Positions 17,507-25,595 of a DNA stretch of 39,764 nucleotides are shown here, piece after piece (within the stretch, counting starts at the first letter, position 1; each line of letters starts with the position of its first letter). Below the pieces are notes generated by a model, which was not told the origin of the DNA, did no database searches, and worked only from the letters and a program-made list of their open reading frames with translations. A program made the position numbers and the translations under genes. The stretch comes from UBA6120 sp964495145 (GTDB lineage Bacteria; Bacillota_I; Bacilli_A; RFN20; CAG-826). The stretch lies in assembly GCA_964495145.1 (NCBI GenBank), contig CAZBUP010000010.1:1-39764 (forward strand), in the 5' to 3' direction.

Positions 17507-18505
17507 TTAATCGATGGCGACCTCGATGTTTCTGACCGAATCGCGTTCAACCAAATGAGAGCGGATTTGAACAAGCGAACGCTTGCCTTTGATGGCGTCG
17601 ACCATGGCCGAGAAGGCTTTGCGTGCCATGCTGTCCTTGTGCGGGCCGATCGAGGTCAAGCGCGGCATTAAATTGTCGCATAGCGTCGTATTGTCGAAGC
17701 TGACGACCGACACATCCTCGGGAACCCGTAACCCATTGACCGATAATGAGGTATAAAGCTTTTGAGCGGCCGAATCGCAGTGACAAATATACGCCGTCGG
17801 CAGATGATCCAGCGGCAAGGTCGGGATCGAGGGAACCCGCTCGATGTTTTGGCTAGTGTGCCATTGAGAATCAACCGGCAATCCGGCCTCGTTCATCGCT
17901 TTGATATATCCAAAGTAACGATCGGATATCGAGGTGGTCTTGCTGATGTCGCCGACGAAACCGATACGTTTATGGCCTTTTCCAATTAAATAATGGGTCA
18001 ACATATAAGATGCCTGATAATTGTCGACGTAAATGAAATTGCATGAATATAGCGGCGAATAGATGTCGATGAAGATGGTCGGCATTTCGCTCTTTTCCAT
18101 ATATTTAAGTATTTGCGGGCTCAGTTCACAGGCGAAGAAGACCCCATCCGGCTTAAAAGCCGACATCACGCTTTTGACTTTCTCAACCGGTTGTTCCGGT
18201 TCGATGAACGCGACTTGAAGCATGCTGTTGACTTTGGCCAATTCACTGGTCAAGAAGTAGAAAATGGTCGAATAGTATTGCTCCGACGGAGTTAAGAAAA
18301 AGTCCTGATTGATGAAAAACAAGAACCTTTTTTTATTAATGCCTTGCTGGGAGGCCTTGCCGGCGTAGCCGACCGATTTGGCATAAGCCTTAATCTTGCG
18401 CCGCAAGGCTTCGCTGACGCCTTTTTGGTTGTTTAGGGCCTTGAATACGGCCACGGTGCTGACGTTCATTTTCTCGGCGATCGACTGTAGGGTGATTTTT
18501 GCCAT
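17507..18505 (-). CDS. LacI-family transcriptional regulator
   Basis: 332 aa, the typical length. Residues 1-55 form the helix-turn-helix (ITLQSIAEKMNVSTVAVFKALNNQKGVSEALRRKI); the usual T-V-S-R-A-L-N of the recognition helix is V-A-V-F-K-A-L-N-N here. The rest is the periplasmic-binding-protein-like sugar domain, with HYLIGKGHKRIGFVGDI near 170-190 and PEDVSVVSFDNT near 265-277. The start is ATG at 18505 with GAGG upstream. It lies immediately upstream of, and in the same direction as, the glycan operon, and an operator of LacI type lies in that operon's promoter. The inducer is probably a sugar released from the target glycan (inference). Confidence 0.92.
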   Translation of the reverse strand: MAKITLQSIAEKMNVSTVAVFKALNNQKGVSEALRRKIKAYAKSVGYAGKASQQGINKKRFLFFINQDFFLTPSEQYYSTIFYFLTSELAKVNSMLQVAFIEPEQPVEKVKSVMSAFKPDGVFFACELSPQILKYMEKSEMPTIFIDIYSPLYSCNFIYVDNYQASYMLTHYLIGKGHKRIGFVGDISKTTSISDRYFGYIKAMNEAGLPVDSQWHTSQNIERVPSIPTLPLDHLPTAYICHCDSAAQKLYTSLSVNGLRVPEDVSVVSFDNTTLCDNLMPRLTSIGPHKDSMARKAFSAMVDAIKGKRSLVQIRSHLVERDSVRNIEVAID

Positions 18506-18547
18506 CGGATCAAACCTCGGTGTGATATTAATATTAAATTAACTAAA

Positions 18548-18578
18548 AATAAAGTTAAAAATCAAGTTTAATTGTCAA
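18548..18578 (-). promoter_or_regulatory. Candidate promoter of the lacI-type gene
   Basis: On the minus strand a consensus TTGACA lies at 18578-18573, and TTTATT at 18553-18548 follows after a 19-base spacer. The -10 is poor and the spacer long, so the exact -10 is uncertain in this AT-rich stretch. Confidence 0.4.
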
Positions 18579-18609
18579 AAATCATTATTTGAAAGGTCTC
18601 ATTCCAATC

Positions 18610-18627
18610 AAGGCGGTATACCGCCTT
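18610..18627. repeat. Perfect 18-base palindrome, putative operator
   Basis: AAGGCGGTATACCGCCTT reads identically on both strands with no loop, so it is not a terminator. It lies upstream of the candidate lacI promoter and about 140 bases upstream of the gdhA -35. The form fits a homodimeric regulator site, but I do not recognise the family. Confidence 0.6.
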
Positions 18628-18737
18628 ATGCGCTTGTTAATTTTTTATGTCGCCGACATGATGACTAGGCCCATTTATTATTAATAGAGGTTTTAATCTC
18701 GCGCGAAGAGCTAAATTCATAGTTAGTTTTACCATTG

Positions 18738-18754
18738 TTCGAAAAGCGTTCGAA
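18738..18754. repeat. Paired TTCGAA dyads upstream of the gdhA promoter
   Basis: Two TTCGAA hexamers start at 18738 and 18749, 11 bases apart, or one helical turn. They are parts of a longer direct repeat (TTCGAAAAGCG then TTCGAAAAGACG). The pair centres near -58 relative to the inferred gdhA start, an activator-like location. Confidence 0.4.
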
Positions 18755-18768
18755 AAGACGAAATAACC

Positions 18769-18797
18769 TTGCTAAGAAAGCGCTTACGATTTATAAT
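18769..18797 (+). promoter_or_regulatory. gdhA operon promoter with cre-like site in spacer
   Basis: TTGCTA (18769-18774), a 17-base spacer, and a perfect TATAAT (18792-18797). GAAAGCGCTTAC at 18776-18787 lies within the spacer; its core AAGCGCTT is a perfect palindrome, and the 14-base window matches 12 positions of the cre pattern. Carbon-catabolite control of glutamate dehydrogenase is plausible. Confidence 0.65.
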
Positions 18798-18814
18798 ACT
18801 CACGGACTAAATGT

Positions 18815-18840
18815 TTACCTTTTATGACGAAAGAAGGTAA
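18815..18840 (+). other. Hairpin in the gdhA leader
   Basis: TTACCTT (18815-18821) pairs perfectly with AAGGTAA (18834-18840) around a 12-base loop in the ~100-base leader. There is no T-run after it, so it is not a terminator. It may protect the mRNA 5' end. Confidence 0.3.
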
Positions 18841-18905
18841 GTGTAAATTGAAGTTGTTTTGCCATCAGATCCAAATAGATTGATTAATCATGGAGGTTTT
18901 TCAAA

Positions 18906-20252
18906 TTGTTTAAAAGTCAGTATTTGAACACGGTCTACGACAAGGTGGCGCACTCGTATGCCCATCAGCCCGAATTCCTGCAAGCGGTCGAAGAATTCTT
19001 CGGCTCCATGGAATTCATCGTTGAGCAAGATCCCCGGATCCAAGCTCTCGCAATCCTGGAACGCATGGTCGTTCCCGAACGTTCGATTTCCTTCCGTGTG
19101 GCTTGGGTCGACGATCATGGAAAAATCCAAGTCAACACCGGTTATCGCGTCCAATTCAACTCCGCCATCGGCCCATTCAAGGGCGGCATCCGCTTCGCTC
19201 CCAGCGTCAATGAATCGGTTATGAAATTTTTGGGGTTCGAACAAACATTCAAAAATAGTTTGACTGGATTGCCCATGGGCGGCGGCAAAGGCGGGTCTGA
19301 TTTTGACTCGCGCGGCAAGTCCGACGGCGAAATCATGAGATTTTGCCAAGCCTTCATGACGGAACTATATCGGCATATCGGGCCGAATACCGACGTACCG
19401 GCCGGCGACCTTGGGGTCGGCGCCCGCGAAATCGGCTATATGTACGGCATGTATCATAAACTCCAAAACGAATCAACCGGCACTTTCACCGGAAAAGGGC
19501 TATCTTTCGGCGGGTCTTTAGGCCGTAAAGAAGCCACCGGTTACGGATTGTTATATTTCGTTCAGGAAATGCAAAAAGCCTTCCGCAAGGATACGCTTGA
19601 AGGCAAACGATTGATCATTTCCGGATCCGGGAAAGTCGGTAAACACGCGGCAGTCAAAGCCCATGAACTCGGCGCCAAAGTGGTGGCCATTTCCGACATC
19701 AACGGCTTTATTCACGATAAGAACGGGCTCGATGTCCCGCTGATCGACCTCTTGTCCGAAGAAAAGGGCGAATGCACGCTTGAATACAAGAAGCAGCATC
19801 CCGAAGTTGAATTCATACCGGATCCCAAAAAGATGTGGTTCACCCCATGCGACATCGCCTTGCCTTGCGCCACTCAAAATGAAATCTATCTCGAACACGC
19901 CGAAGCCCTCGTCAAGAACGGTTGCTATTTGATTGCCGAAGGTGCCAACATGCCGACGACGCTTGAAGCGACGCAATATTTGATTGGCAAGGGCATCTTA
20001 TTCGCTCCTGGAAAGGCTGCCAATGCCGGCGGCGTCGCCGTGTCGGGACTTGAGATGAGCCAAAATGCCCAACACTTGTCCTGGACCGCCAAAGACGTCG
20101 ACAACCGTTTGAAAGGCATCATGGAGGACATCTTCTGCAAATGTCATGAGACGGCCTCGAAATACGGGCAGCCCGAAAACCTCGTTTTGGGAGCCAACAT
20201 CGCCGGATTCCTCAAAGTTTATGACGCGATGATGGCCCAGGGTGTCATTTAA
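18906..20252 (+). CDS. gdhA: NADP-type glutamate dehydrogenase
   Basis: 448 aa, the usual length of hexameric bacterial GdhA. The start is TTG at 18906, chosen because GGAGG lies at 18892-18896 and the nearest upstream ATG (18890) reads into a stop after seven codons. The protein begins at the usual family N-terminus (YLNTVYDKVAHSYAHQPEFLQAVEEF). It contains PFKGGIRFAPSVNESVMKFLGFEQTFKNSLTGLPMGGGKGGSDFD (about 90-135, substrate and catalytic Lys region), PAGDLGVGAREIGYMYG (about 165-180, catalytic Asp), and the dinucleotide loop ISGSGKVGKHAAVKAHELGAKVVAISD (about 240-265). It makes or breaks down glutamate from 2-oxoglutarate and ammonium. It is first in an operon with serC, whose reaction uses glutamate as amino donor. 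Confidence 0.96.
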   Translation: MFKSQYLNTVYDKVAHSYAHQPEFLQAVEEFFGSMEFIVEQDPRIQALAILERMVVPERSISFRVAWVDDHGKIQVNTGYRVQFNSAIGPFKGGIRFAPSVNESVMKFLGFEQTFKNSLTGLPMGGGKGGSDFDSRGKSDGEIMRFCQAFMTELYRHIGPNTDVPAGDLGVGAREIGYMYGMYHKLQNESTGTFTGKGLSFGGSLGRKEATGYGLLYFVQEMQKAFRKDTLEGKRLIISGSGKVGKHAAVKAHELGAKVVAISDINGFIHDKNGLDVPLIDLLSEEKGECTLEYKKQHPEVEFIPDPKKMWFTPCDIALPCATQNEIYLEHAEALVKNGCYLIAEGANMPTTLEATQYLIGKGILFAPGKAANAGGVAVSGLEMSQNAQHLSWTAKDVDNRLKGIMEDIFCKCHETASKYGQPENLVLGANIAGFLKVYDAMMAQGVI

Positions 20253-20253
20253 G

Positions 20254-21468
20254 ATGGCGTCTTCCGACCTCATCATCGCCCCCCACATCCTATTACCAAA
20301 AGCAGGCATTGACCTGCATAAGTTTGCCGTTATTGCCTGTGATCAATTCACCAGCCAGCCGGAGTATTGGAAGCAACTGGATCGCCTTGTCGGCGATGCC
20401 CCTTCGACGCTCCGGATGGTCTTTCCCGAAGCGTATTTAGCTCACGTGGATCAAGACCCATATATCCGCGCGATCAACATGACCATCGACCAATACTTAG
20501 CCGAAGGCATCCTTGAAGACATTGGGGCCGGTTTCGTGCTGGTGGAGCGGGTAACGGCTTCTGGGAAGCGACGGCTCGGTTTGATGCTGGCCATCGACCT
20601 CGACGCTTACTCATACGAACCGGGCAACTCCGCCCCGATCCGAGCGAGCGAAGCCACCATCGTCGAACGGATTCCCCCACGGCTCAAAATCCGCGAACAC
20701 GCCGCCATCGAAATCCCGCATGTCCTCGTCTTGTTCGAAGACGAGAATCGAAGCGTCATCGAACCGATTGACAACCATCGAAGCCAGCTGCCCATGCTGT
20801 ACGATTTCGAATTGAATCAAAATGGCGGCCATCTGCGCGGCTATTTCATCAAAAACACCGCGTCGGTTATCAAGGCCTTCAAGCAACTATTCGACCAACG
20901 CGAGCTTCAATTCATCGTGGGCGACGGCAATCACTCGCTGGCGACGGCCAAGGCCCATTGGGACAAGATCAAAACGACATTACCGGAACAAGAACGCGCC
21001 AAACACCCAGCCCGTTATTCATTGGTGGAAGCCACCAATATCTACGATGAAGGCATTGAGTTCGAACCGATCCATCGGCTGGTCATCAAGGCCGGTCGGG
21101 ATTTCATCCCGGGCTTAAAGCAAGCCCTCTCGGGTAACCGCCAAGGCATGATCTATACCAAGAAGCTCGGTCAAGCGAACATCAGCCTTCCCGACAATTC
21201 GCCATTGGCGTACCAGCAGGTCCAATCCTATATCGATCAATACCTGAAGCTGCATCGCGACGCCGCGGTCGATTACATCCACGGGCTCGATGACTTGATC
21301 CATGTGGCCGACCTCCACGACGACGCGGTCGCCATCGCCATGCCGGCGCTAACCAAGACCGACGTTTTCGCCTATCTCGACGCCGGAGCCGTTTTGCCCC
21401 GCAAAGCCTTTTCGCTCGGGCACGCCCATGACAAACGCTATTATTTGGAAAGCAAATCCATAAAATAA
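20254..21468 (+). CDS. DUF1015 family protein, linked to serine biosynthesis
   Basis: 404 aa from ATG at 20254, one base after the gdhA stop; a GTG at 20242 is an in-frame alternative inside gdhA. Full-length match to DUF1015: N-terminal IIAPHILLPKAGIDLHKFAVIACDQFTSQPEYW, and near residue 220 LQFIVGDGNHSLATAKAHWDKIK, which corresponds to the family's D-G-H/N-H-x-x-x-T-A motif. That motif resembles the D-G-x-H-R loop of ParB-like serine kinases (SerK/SbnI). DUF1015 genes are recurrently found beside serA and serC in anaerobes. No enzyme activity is established to my knowledge. The position between gdhA and serC, with no serB in the operon, makes a role with serine or phosphoserine a reasonable hypothesis. 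Confidence 0.85.
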   Translation: MASSDLIIAPHILLPKAGIDLHKFAVIACDQFTSQPEYWKQLDRLVGDAPSTLRMVFPEAYLAHVDQDPYIRAINMTIDQYLAEGILEDIGAGFVLVERVTASGKRRLGLMLAIDLDAYSYEPGNSAPIRASEATIVERIPPRLKIREHAAIEIPHVLVLFEDENRSVIEPIDNHRSQLPMLYDFELNQNGGHLRGYFIKNTASVIKAFKQLFDQRELQFIVGDGNHSLATAKAHWDKIKTTLPEQERAKHPARYSLVEATNIYDEGIEFEPIHRLVIKAGRDFIPGLKQALSGNRQGMIYTKKLGQANISLPDNSPLAYQQVQSYIDQYLKLHRDAAVDYIHGLDDLIHVADLHDDAVAIAMPALTKTDVFAYLDAGAVLPRKAFSLGHAHDKRYYLESKSIK

Positions 21469-21482
21469 AAAGGAGAACCAAT

Positions 21483-22565
21483 ATGAAACGCATTTACAAC
21501 TTTTCTGCCGGTCCGGCCGTCCTGCCGGAAGAAGTGTTACGCCAAGCGGCCGAGGACATGCTCGACTACCAGGGTCATGGTCTGTCGGTCATGGAGATGT
21601 CCCATCGATCCAAGGTCTATCAATCGATCATCGACGCGGCCGAAGCCGATCTGCGCACCTTGCTGAAAGTGCCTGCCAATTACAAGATTTTATTCTTGCA
21701 AGGCGGCGGCACGACCCAATTCGCCATGGTCCCCATGAATTTGATGAAGAAGCGCGTCGCCGACTACATCCTCACCGGGCACTGGGCCAAGAAAGCTTAT
21801 GAAGAAGCGAAAATATTCGGGGATGCCCGGATCATCGCCACGTCGGAGGACGACAGTTTCTCCTACATCCCGGATGTCACCAAACTAGAATTTTCGCCTG
21901 ACGCCGATTATGTCTACATGTGCGACAACAACACCATTTTTGGCACCAAATACAAAGAATATCCAGACACCAAGGATAAAATTCTTGTCTCAGACGCTTC
22001 CTCCTCGTTCCTTTCCGAGCCCATCGACGTGTCGAAATTCGGCTTGATATTCGCCGGTGCCCAGAAAAACGTCGGACCGGCCGGCGTCACCATCGTCATC
22101 ATTCGGGAAGACCTTTTGGAAATTCCACCCCTTCCGGGCACGCCTACTTTGATGAAATACAAGATTAACGCCGACAACGGATCGATGTACAACACCCCGC
22201 CGGCTTACGGCATCTATGTCTGCGGGCTCGTCTTCAAATGGTTGCTGAAATTCGGCGGCCTCGAAGCCATGAAAGCCCACAATGAGAAGAAAGCCGGTTT
22301 GATTTACGACTATCTTGACCACAACCGCCTATTCAAAGGCACGGTTCGTCCGGATTCACGCTCCTTGATGAACGTGTGCTTCCGCACCGGCGACGCCGCT
22401 TTGGACGAACTATTCTTGGCCGAAGCCAAAAAGGCCGGATTCGACAATTTGAAAGGCCATCGCTCCGTCGGTGGCATGCGGGCTTCGATTTATAATGCCA
22501 TGCCGATCGAGGGCGTAGCCGCCTTGGTCGAGTTCATGAAAAAATTCGAAGCGGCCCATCGGTGA
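21483..22565 (+). CDS. serC: Phosphoserine aminotransferase
   Basis: 360 aa, full length for SerC. ATG at 21483 follows AAAAGGAGAA. It opens with IYNFSAGPAVLPEEVLRQAAEDMLDYQGHGLSVMEMSHRS, the class V aminotransferase SerC signature. LFLQGGGTTQFAMVPMNL (about 72-90) binds cofactor phosphate, and the region FGLIFAGAQKNVGPAGVTIVIIRED (about 183-207) holds the pyridoxal-phosphate Lys in AGAQKN. Near the C-terminus, KGHRSVGGMRASIYNAMPIEGVAALVEFM is the family's substrate-binding segment. It converts 3-phosphohydroxypyruvate plus glutamate to phosphoserine plus 2-oxoglutarate. It is followed directly by serA. Confidence 0.97.
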   Translation: MKRIYNFSAGPAVLPEEVLRQAAEDMLDYQGHGLSVMEMSHRSKVYQSIIDAAEADLRTLLKVPANYKILFLQGGGTTQFAMVPMNLMKKRVADYILTGHWAKKAYEEAKIFGDARIIATSEDDSFSYIPDVTKLEFSPDADYVYMCDNNTIFGTKYKEYPDTKDKILVSDASSSFLSEPIDVSKFGLIFAGAQKNVGPAGVTIVIIREDLLEIPPLPGTPTLMKYKINADNGSMYNTPPAYGIYVCGLVFKWLLKFGGLEAMKAHNEKKAGLIYDYLDHNRLFKGTVRPDSRSLMNVCFRTGDAALDELFLAEAKKAGFDNLKGHRSVGGMRASIYNAMPIEGVAALVEFMKKFEAAHR

Positions 22566-22570
22566 AACCC

Positions 22571-23764
22571 ATGAAAATCATTTGCCTCAACAATATATCC
22601 AAAGTCGGGCTCAAAGCCTTGCCCACCAGTTATGAGTTGACCACCGACATCAAACAGGCCGACGCCGTGTTGGTCCGCAGCGCCAACATGCTGGAAACGA
22701 CGCTTCCCGACCAAGTCAAAGCCGTCGCCAGAGCCGGAGCCGGCGTCAATAACATTCCCCTGGACGCCTACGCCAAAACCGGCGTCGTCGTCTTCAATAC
22801 CCCGGGCGCCAACGCCAACGCCGTCAAAGAATTGACGGTGGCCGCCATGCTTCTATCGGCGCGCGACATTTATGGCGGCATGAAATGGATCGAAGCCAAT
22901 AAAGCCGATCCTGACATCGCCAAAACGGTCGAAAAAGCCAAAGCCGCCTATGCCGGAACCGAGATTATGGGCAAAACGCTTGGCGTCATCGGCCTTGGGG
23001 CCGTCGGCGCTTCCATCGCCGGAGCCGGCGGAGCCTTGGGCATGAACGTGATTGGCTATGAAGCCGCGCCCGAAGGCGTTTCTCCCCAAAATCGCCACAA
23101 GCTTCCCCACAACATGATCATGGCCGCCACGGTTGAAGAAGTCTATGAAGAAGCCGATTTCATCAGCATCAACGTCCCCTTGCTGCCGGCGACCAAAGGG
23201 ATGATCAACCGCGATGCCATCGCCCTGATGAAAGACGGGGTCATCATCATGAACTTGGCTCGCGACGCCATCGTCAACGACGACGCCATGAAAGAAGCCT
23301 TGTTGAGTCATAAGGTTCGTAAGTACGTCACCGATTTCCCGAACGCGGCCAGCGTCAACATGGACGGAGTCATTGCCATGCCGCACCTGGGCGCCTCGAC
23401 CGAGGAAGCCGAAGACAACTGCGCTTTCATGGCCGCTAACCAGATTGTCGATTTTCTCGAGAATGGCAACATCACCAATTCGGTCAACTATCCAAACATC
23501 TGCAGCGGTCCCTTCCTCGAAGGGCATCGTCTCGTGATCTTGCACGAGAACCGCGAAGACCTCGGCAGCGACATCGTCAAAGCGGTGTCCGCCCGTCGAA
23601 AAGTGACCCAAGCGGTCAGTAAGACCCGCGGCGCTTACGGGGCCACCATCGTCGATTTCCAACATGACGAATCCATGGGCGAACATGGCCGTTGCATGGC
23701 CGAAGAAATCGCGGAAATGCCGGGCGTCATTCGCATCCGCGTGATAAAAAACCTATCTTGTTAA
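22571..23764 (+). CDS. serA: D-3-phosphoglycerate dehydrogenase
   Basis: 397 aa from ATG at 22571; GTG at 22562, overlapping the serC stop, is equally possible and adds three residues. This is the short PGDH type. Landmarks: VLVRSANML (about 31-39), VARAGAGVNNIPLDAYAKTGVVVFNTPGANANAVKELTVAAML (substrate/NAD entry), GKTLGVIGLGAVGASIAGAGGALGMNVIGYEA (about 136-167, G-x-G-x-x-G with acidic end favouring NAD), and VIAMPHLGASTEEAEDN (about 271-287, catalytic His). The last ~75 residues, ending GVIRIRVIKNLSC, look like a degenerate ACT-type domain. It makes 3-phosphohydroxypyruvate for SerC. Last gene of the operon. Confidence 0.95.
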   Translation: MKIICLNNISKVGLKALPTSYELTTDIKQADAVLVRSANMLETTLPDQVKAVARAGAGVNNIPLDAYAKTGVVVFNTPGANANAVKELTVAAMLLSARDIYGGMKWIEANKADPDIAKTVEKAKAAYAGTEIMGKTLGVIGLGAVGASIAGAGGALGMNVIGYEAAPEGVSPQNRHKLPHNMIMAATVEEVYEEADFISINVPLLPATKGMINRDAIALMKDGVIIMNLARDAIVNDDAMKEALLSHKVRKYVTDFPNAASVNMDGVIAMPHLGASTEEAEDNCAFMAANQIVDFLENGNITNSVNYPNICSGPFLEGHRLVILHENREDLGSDIVKAVSARRKVTQAVSKTRGAYGATIVDFQHDESMGEHGRCMAEEIAEMPGVIRIRVIKNLSC

Positions 23765-23784
23765 TGGGCATCTAAATAAAAAAA

Positions 23785-23809
23785 GATCCGGGTTTTGCCC
23801 GGATTTTTT
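23785..23809 (+). terminator. Rho-independent terminator, probably bidirectional
   Basis: ATCCGGG (23786-23792), loop TTTTG, CCCGGAT (23798-23804), then a run of T. The other flank is A-rich (23776-23784), so the minus-strand reading also has stem plus T-run. It ends the serine operon and probably also the convergent ABC exporter operon. Confidence 0.92.
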
Positions 23810-23829
23810 CATTTAATTATCACAAATCA

Positions 23830-24684
23830 TTAATTTTTCTTGCGGACAGATACCAGTGAAAGGGCAAAGAAAATGATTGTGGTCGCCGTCAATATCAATA
23901 ATTGAAGTAGCGGGGTAAACGTAAAATCGCCCAAGGTGAAAGATAAACCCATCGTCTCCTTGAACATGGTCACGATTTCTATGGGAGCGCCGCTGAAAGC
24001 CACCGCCATCGGCTCGGCCATGATGATGGAACGGAACAATGCCGCCGAATGGGAAACCGGGAATAGTTTAATGACCACTTGCATGGCTTCCGGGAAATTC
24101 CCGATCGGCATGTAGATGCCGGCCAAGAAGCCCATCAAGGTGCCGATGATGGTCGATAGGGTCGCAAAGGCCGTCTGCGATTTGACGAAATTGGCGATGA
24201 AGAAGAGCATGGCGCTATTGGCTAACGTCGATATCAAGATGAGCCCGATGGTCTGCAGGGTCGCCATCAATCCGAGGATGACGCCATTGCGAATGACTAG
24301 ATACAAATCTAGGAAAACCAGGGCAATCAAAGACATGATTACCCCAATGGCGTAAGCCGAGATGACATAGCCGCCGACGAGCGACGACCGCTTCATCGGC
24401 GAAGCGTAGAAATCCTTATAGATCTTTTTGGCTTTGTCGTCGATCATGGTCCCGAACGCTCCGGTCGTGGTCGTGAAGGAAATGACCGCTAATATGCCGG
24501 CCATGAGCCAGGAATCGAGCAGGACTTGGCCGTTGGTGACCGTGTCGGGAACGGCGCCCATCCAAGCCCCGCCCAAGAAGAGGGCGTAGAGCAAAAAGAT
24601 GATAATGACCGACAATAAGGAAAAGAAAATGGCCAAGCGATCGCGGAAGTAAACTTTGATGTTACGTAGGGCAAAATTGATCAT
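23830..24684 (-). CDS. ABC-2 type exporter permease
   Basis: 284 aa with six predicted membrane helices in the ABC-2 arrangement: FRDRLAIFFSLLSVIIIFLLYALFLG first, an extracellular segment, then helices around 60-80, 105-130, 140-165, 175-195 and 250-275. IIGTLMGFLAGIYMPIGNFPEAMQVVIKLFPVSHSAALFRSII (about 185-230) is the conserved ABC-2 family segment. ATG at 24684 overlaps the stop of the ATPase gene as ATGA. The substrate is unknown; such pairs export lipids, antibiotics or peptides. It is unusual to find it in the same operon as carbamate kinase. Confidence 0.9.
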   Translation of the reverse strand: MINFALRNIKVYFRDRLAIFFSLLSVIIIFLLYALFLGGAWMGAVPDTVTNGQVLLDSWLMAGILAVISFTTTTGAFGTMIDDKAKKIYKDFYASPMKRSSLVGGYVISAYAIGVIMSLIALVFLDLYLVIRNGVILGLMATLQTIGLILISTLANSAMLFFIANFVKSQTAFATLSTIIGTLMGFLAGIYMPIGNFPEAMQVVIKLFPVSHSAALFRSIIMAEPMAVAFSGAPIEIVTMFKETMGLSFTLGDFTFTPLLQLLILTATTIIFFALSLVSVRKKN

Positions 24685-25595
24685 TCGCGCATCTCCCGCC
24701 CGGTCACGGTAATGAAGGCGTCGTCAAGCGTGCCGTTCAACACTTCAAATCCCTTGATGAAGGGTTTAGCCACGTCCAACAAGGCCAAGGCGTCCATGGT
24801 CGTGTTCAGTTTGACCAAAATTTCTTGATGGCGGACCTCATAATCGACTTTTATTTTGTCAAGGGCGTTCCTAAGTTTGTTTATATCCTCAAAAACGAGA
24901 CGCAAGGTGTCGTGGGCAAATTCCTTTTTTAAGTCCAAAGGCGTTCCCTTGGCGGCGATTTTGCCCTTGTCGATAATGACGACATAGTCGGCCTCGGCCG
25001 CTTCTTCCATATAATGGGTCGTTAAGAAGACCGACATGCCCGTTTCTTTCTGCATCTTGATAATCGTCTCCCAAACTTTCATTCGGGTCTGGGGATCAAG
25101 GCCGGTGGTCGGTTCGTCCAAAAACAATATTTTCGGGGTATGAATCAAAGCGCGGGCGATGTCGCTCCGCCGCCTTTGGCCTCCGGAAAGATGGCGGTAT
25201 TGGCGGTTGACGAAATCGCCGACTCCGGTCGCGTCCACGACGCGCCGGAAGGCGAGGTCGAGCTCTTCTTTGGTCAATCCATAGAAGCGTCCCCGCGTTT
25301 TGATGTTTTCGGCCACGGTTAAAAACGAATCCAAAAACCCGTCTTGGAACACGACGCCGATCGATGACCGGATGGCATCGTCTTCATTCCCGAGCCGATG
25401 GCCGTTGACGAGCACTTCGCCATGATCGGGTTTCAACAAGGTGCAGATGATATCGATCGTCGTCGATTTCCCGGCTCCGTTCGGGCCTAAAAAGGCGAAT
25501 AGCTGACCCTCTTCCATGAAGAAGGAGATGTCGTCGACGGCTTTGACGGCGCCATAGTTTTTCTTGAGGTTTTTGACTTCAAGGATTTTGTTCAT
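24681..25595 (-). CDS. ABC exporter ATP-binding protein, DrrA/CcmA-like
   Basis: 304 aa. Walker A LGPNGAGKSTTIDII (about 35-50), Q-loop VFQDGFLD, signature LSGGQRRRSDIARAL (about 136-150), Walker B ILFLDEPTTGLDP (about 155-168), and switch His in LTTHYMEEAAEADYVVII. The C-terminal ~80 residues (RLVFEDINKLRNALDKIKVDYEVRHQEILV) are the extension common in ABC-2 exporter ATPases. It starts at 25595, overlapping the arcC stop by four bases, and works with the permease that follows. Confidence 0.94.
   Translation of the reverse strand: MNKILEVKNLKKNYGAVKAVDDISFFMEEGQLFAFLGPNGAGKSTTIDIICTLLKPDHGEVLVNGHRLGNEDDAIRSSIGVVFQDGFLDSFLTVAENIKTRGRFYGLTKEELDLAFRRVVDATGVGDFVNRQYRHLSGGQRRRSDIARALIHTPKILFLDEPTTGLDPQTRMKVWETIIKMQKETGMSVFLTTHYMEEAAEADYVVIIDKGKIAAKGTPLDLKKEFAHDTLRLVFEDINKLRNALDKIKVDYEVRHQEILVKLNTTMDALALLDVAKPFIKGFEVLNGTLDDAFITVTGREMRE

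Larger units (their letters stand above)
18506..18905. other. 400-base divergent regulatory region between the lacI-type gene and gdhA
   Basis: AT-rich and without a credible ORF. It contains a candidate lacI promoter (18548-18578), a perfect 18-base palindrome (18610-18627), paired TTCGAA dyads (18738-18754), the gdhA promoter (18769-18797) with a cre-like site, and a leader hairpin (18815-18840). The stretch 18628-18737 holds nothing else I can name. Confidence 0.7.

Noticed and set aside
18890..18913. Short ORF ATG...TAA upstream of gdhA as a leader peptide
   Set aside because: Seven codons with no ribosome site of its own; its second and third codons are the gdhA ribosome site.
22853..23686. 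277-codon minus-strand ORF
   Set aside because: Antisense to serA; repeated Val/Gly/Asp/His composition mirrors the coding bias of the real gene.
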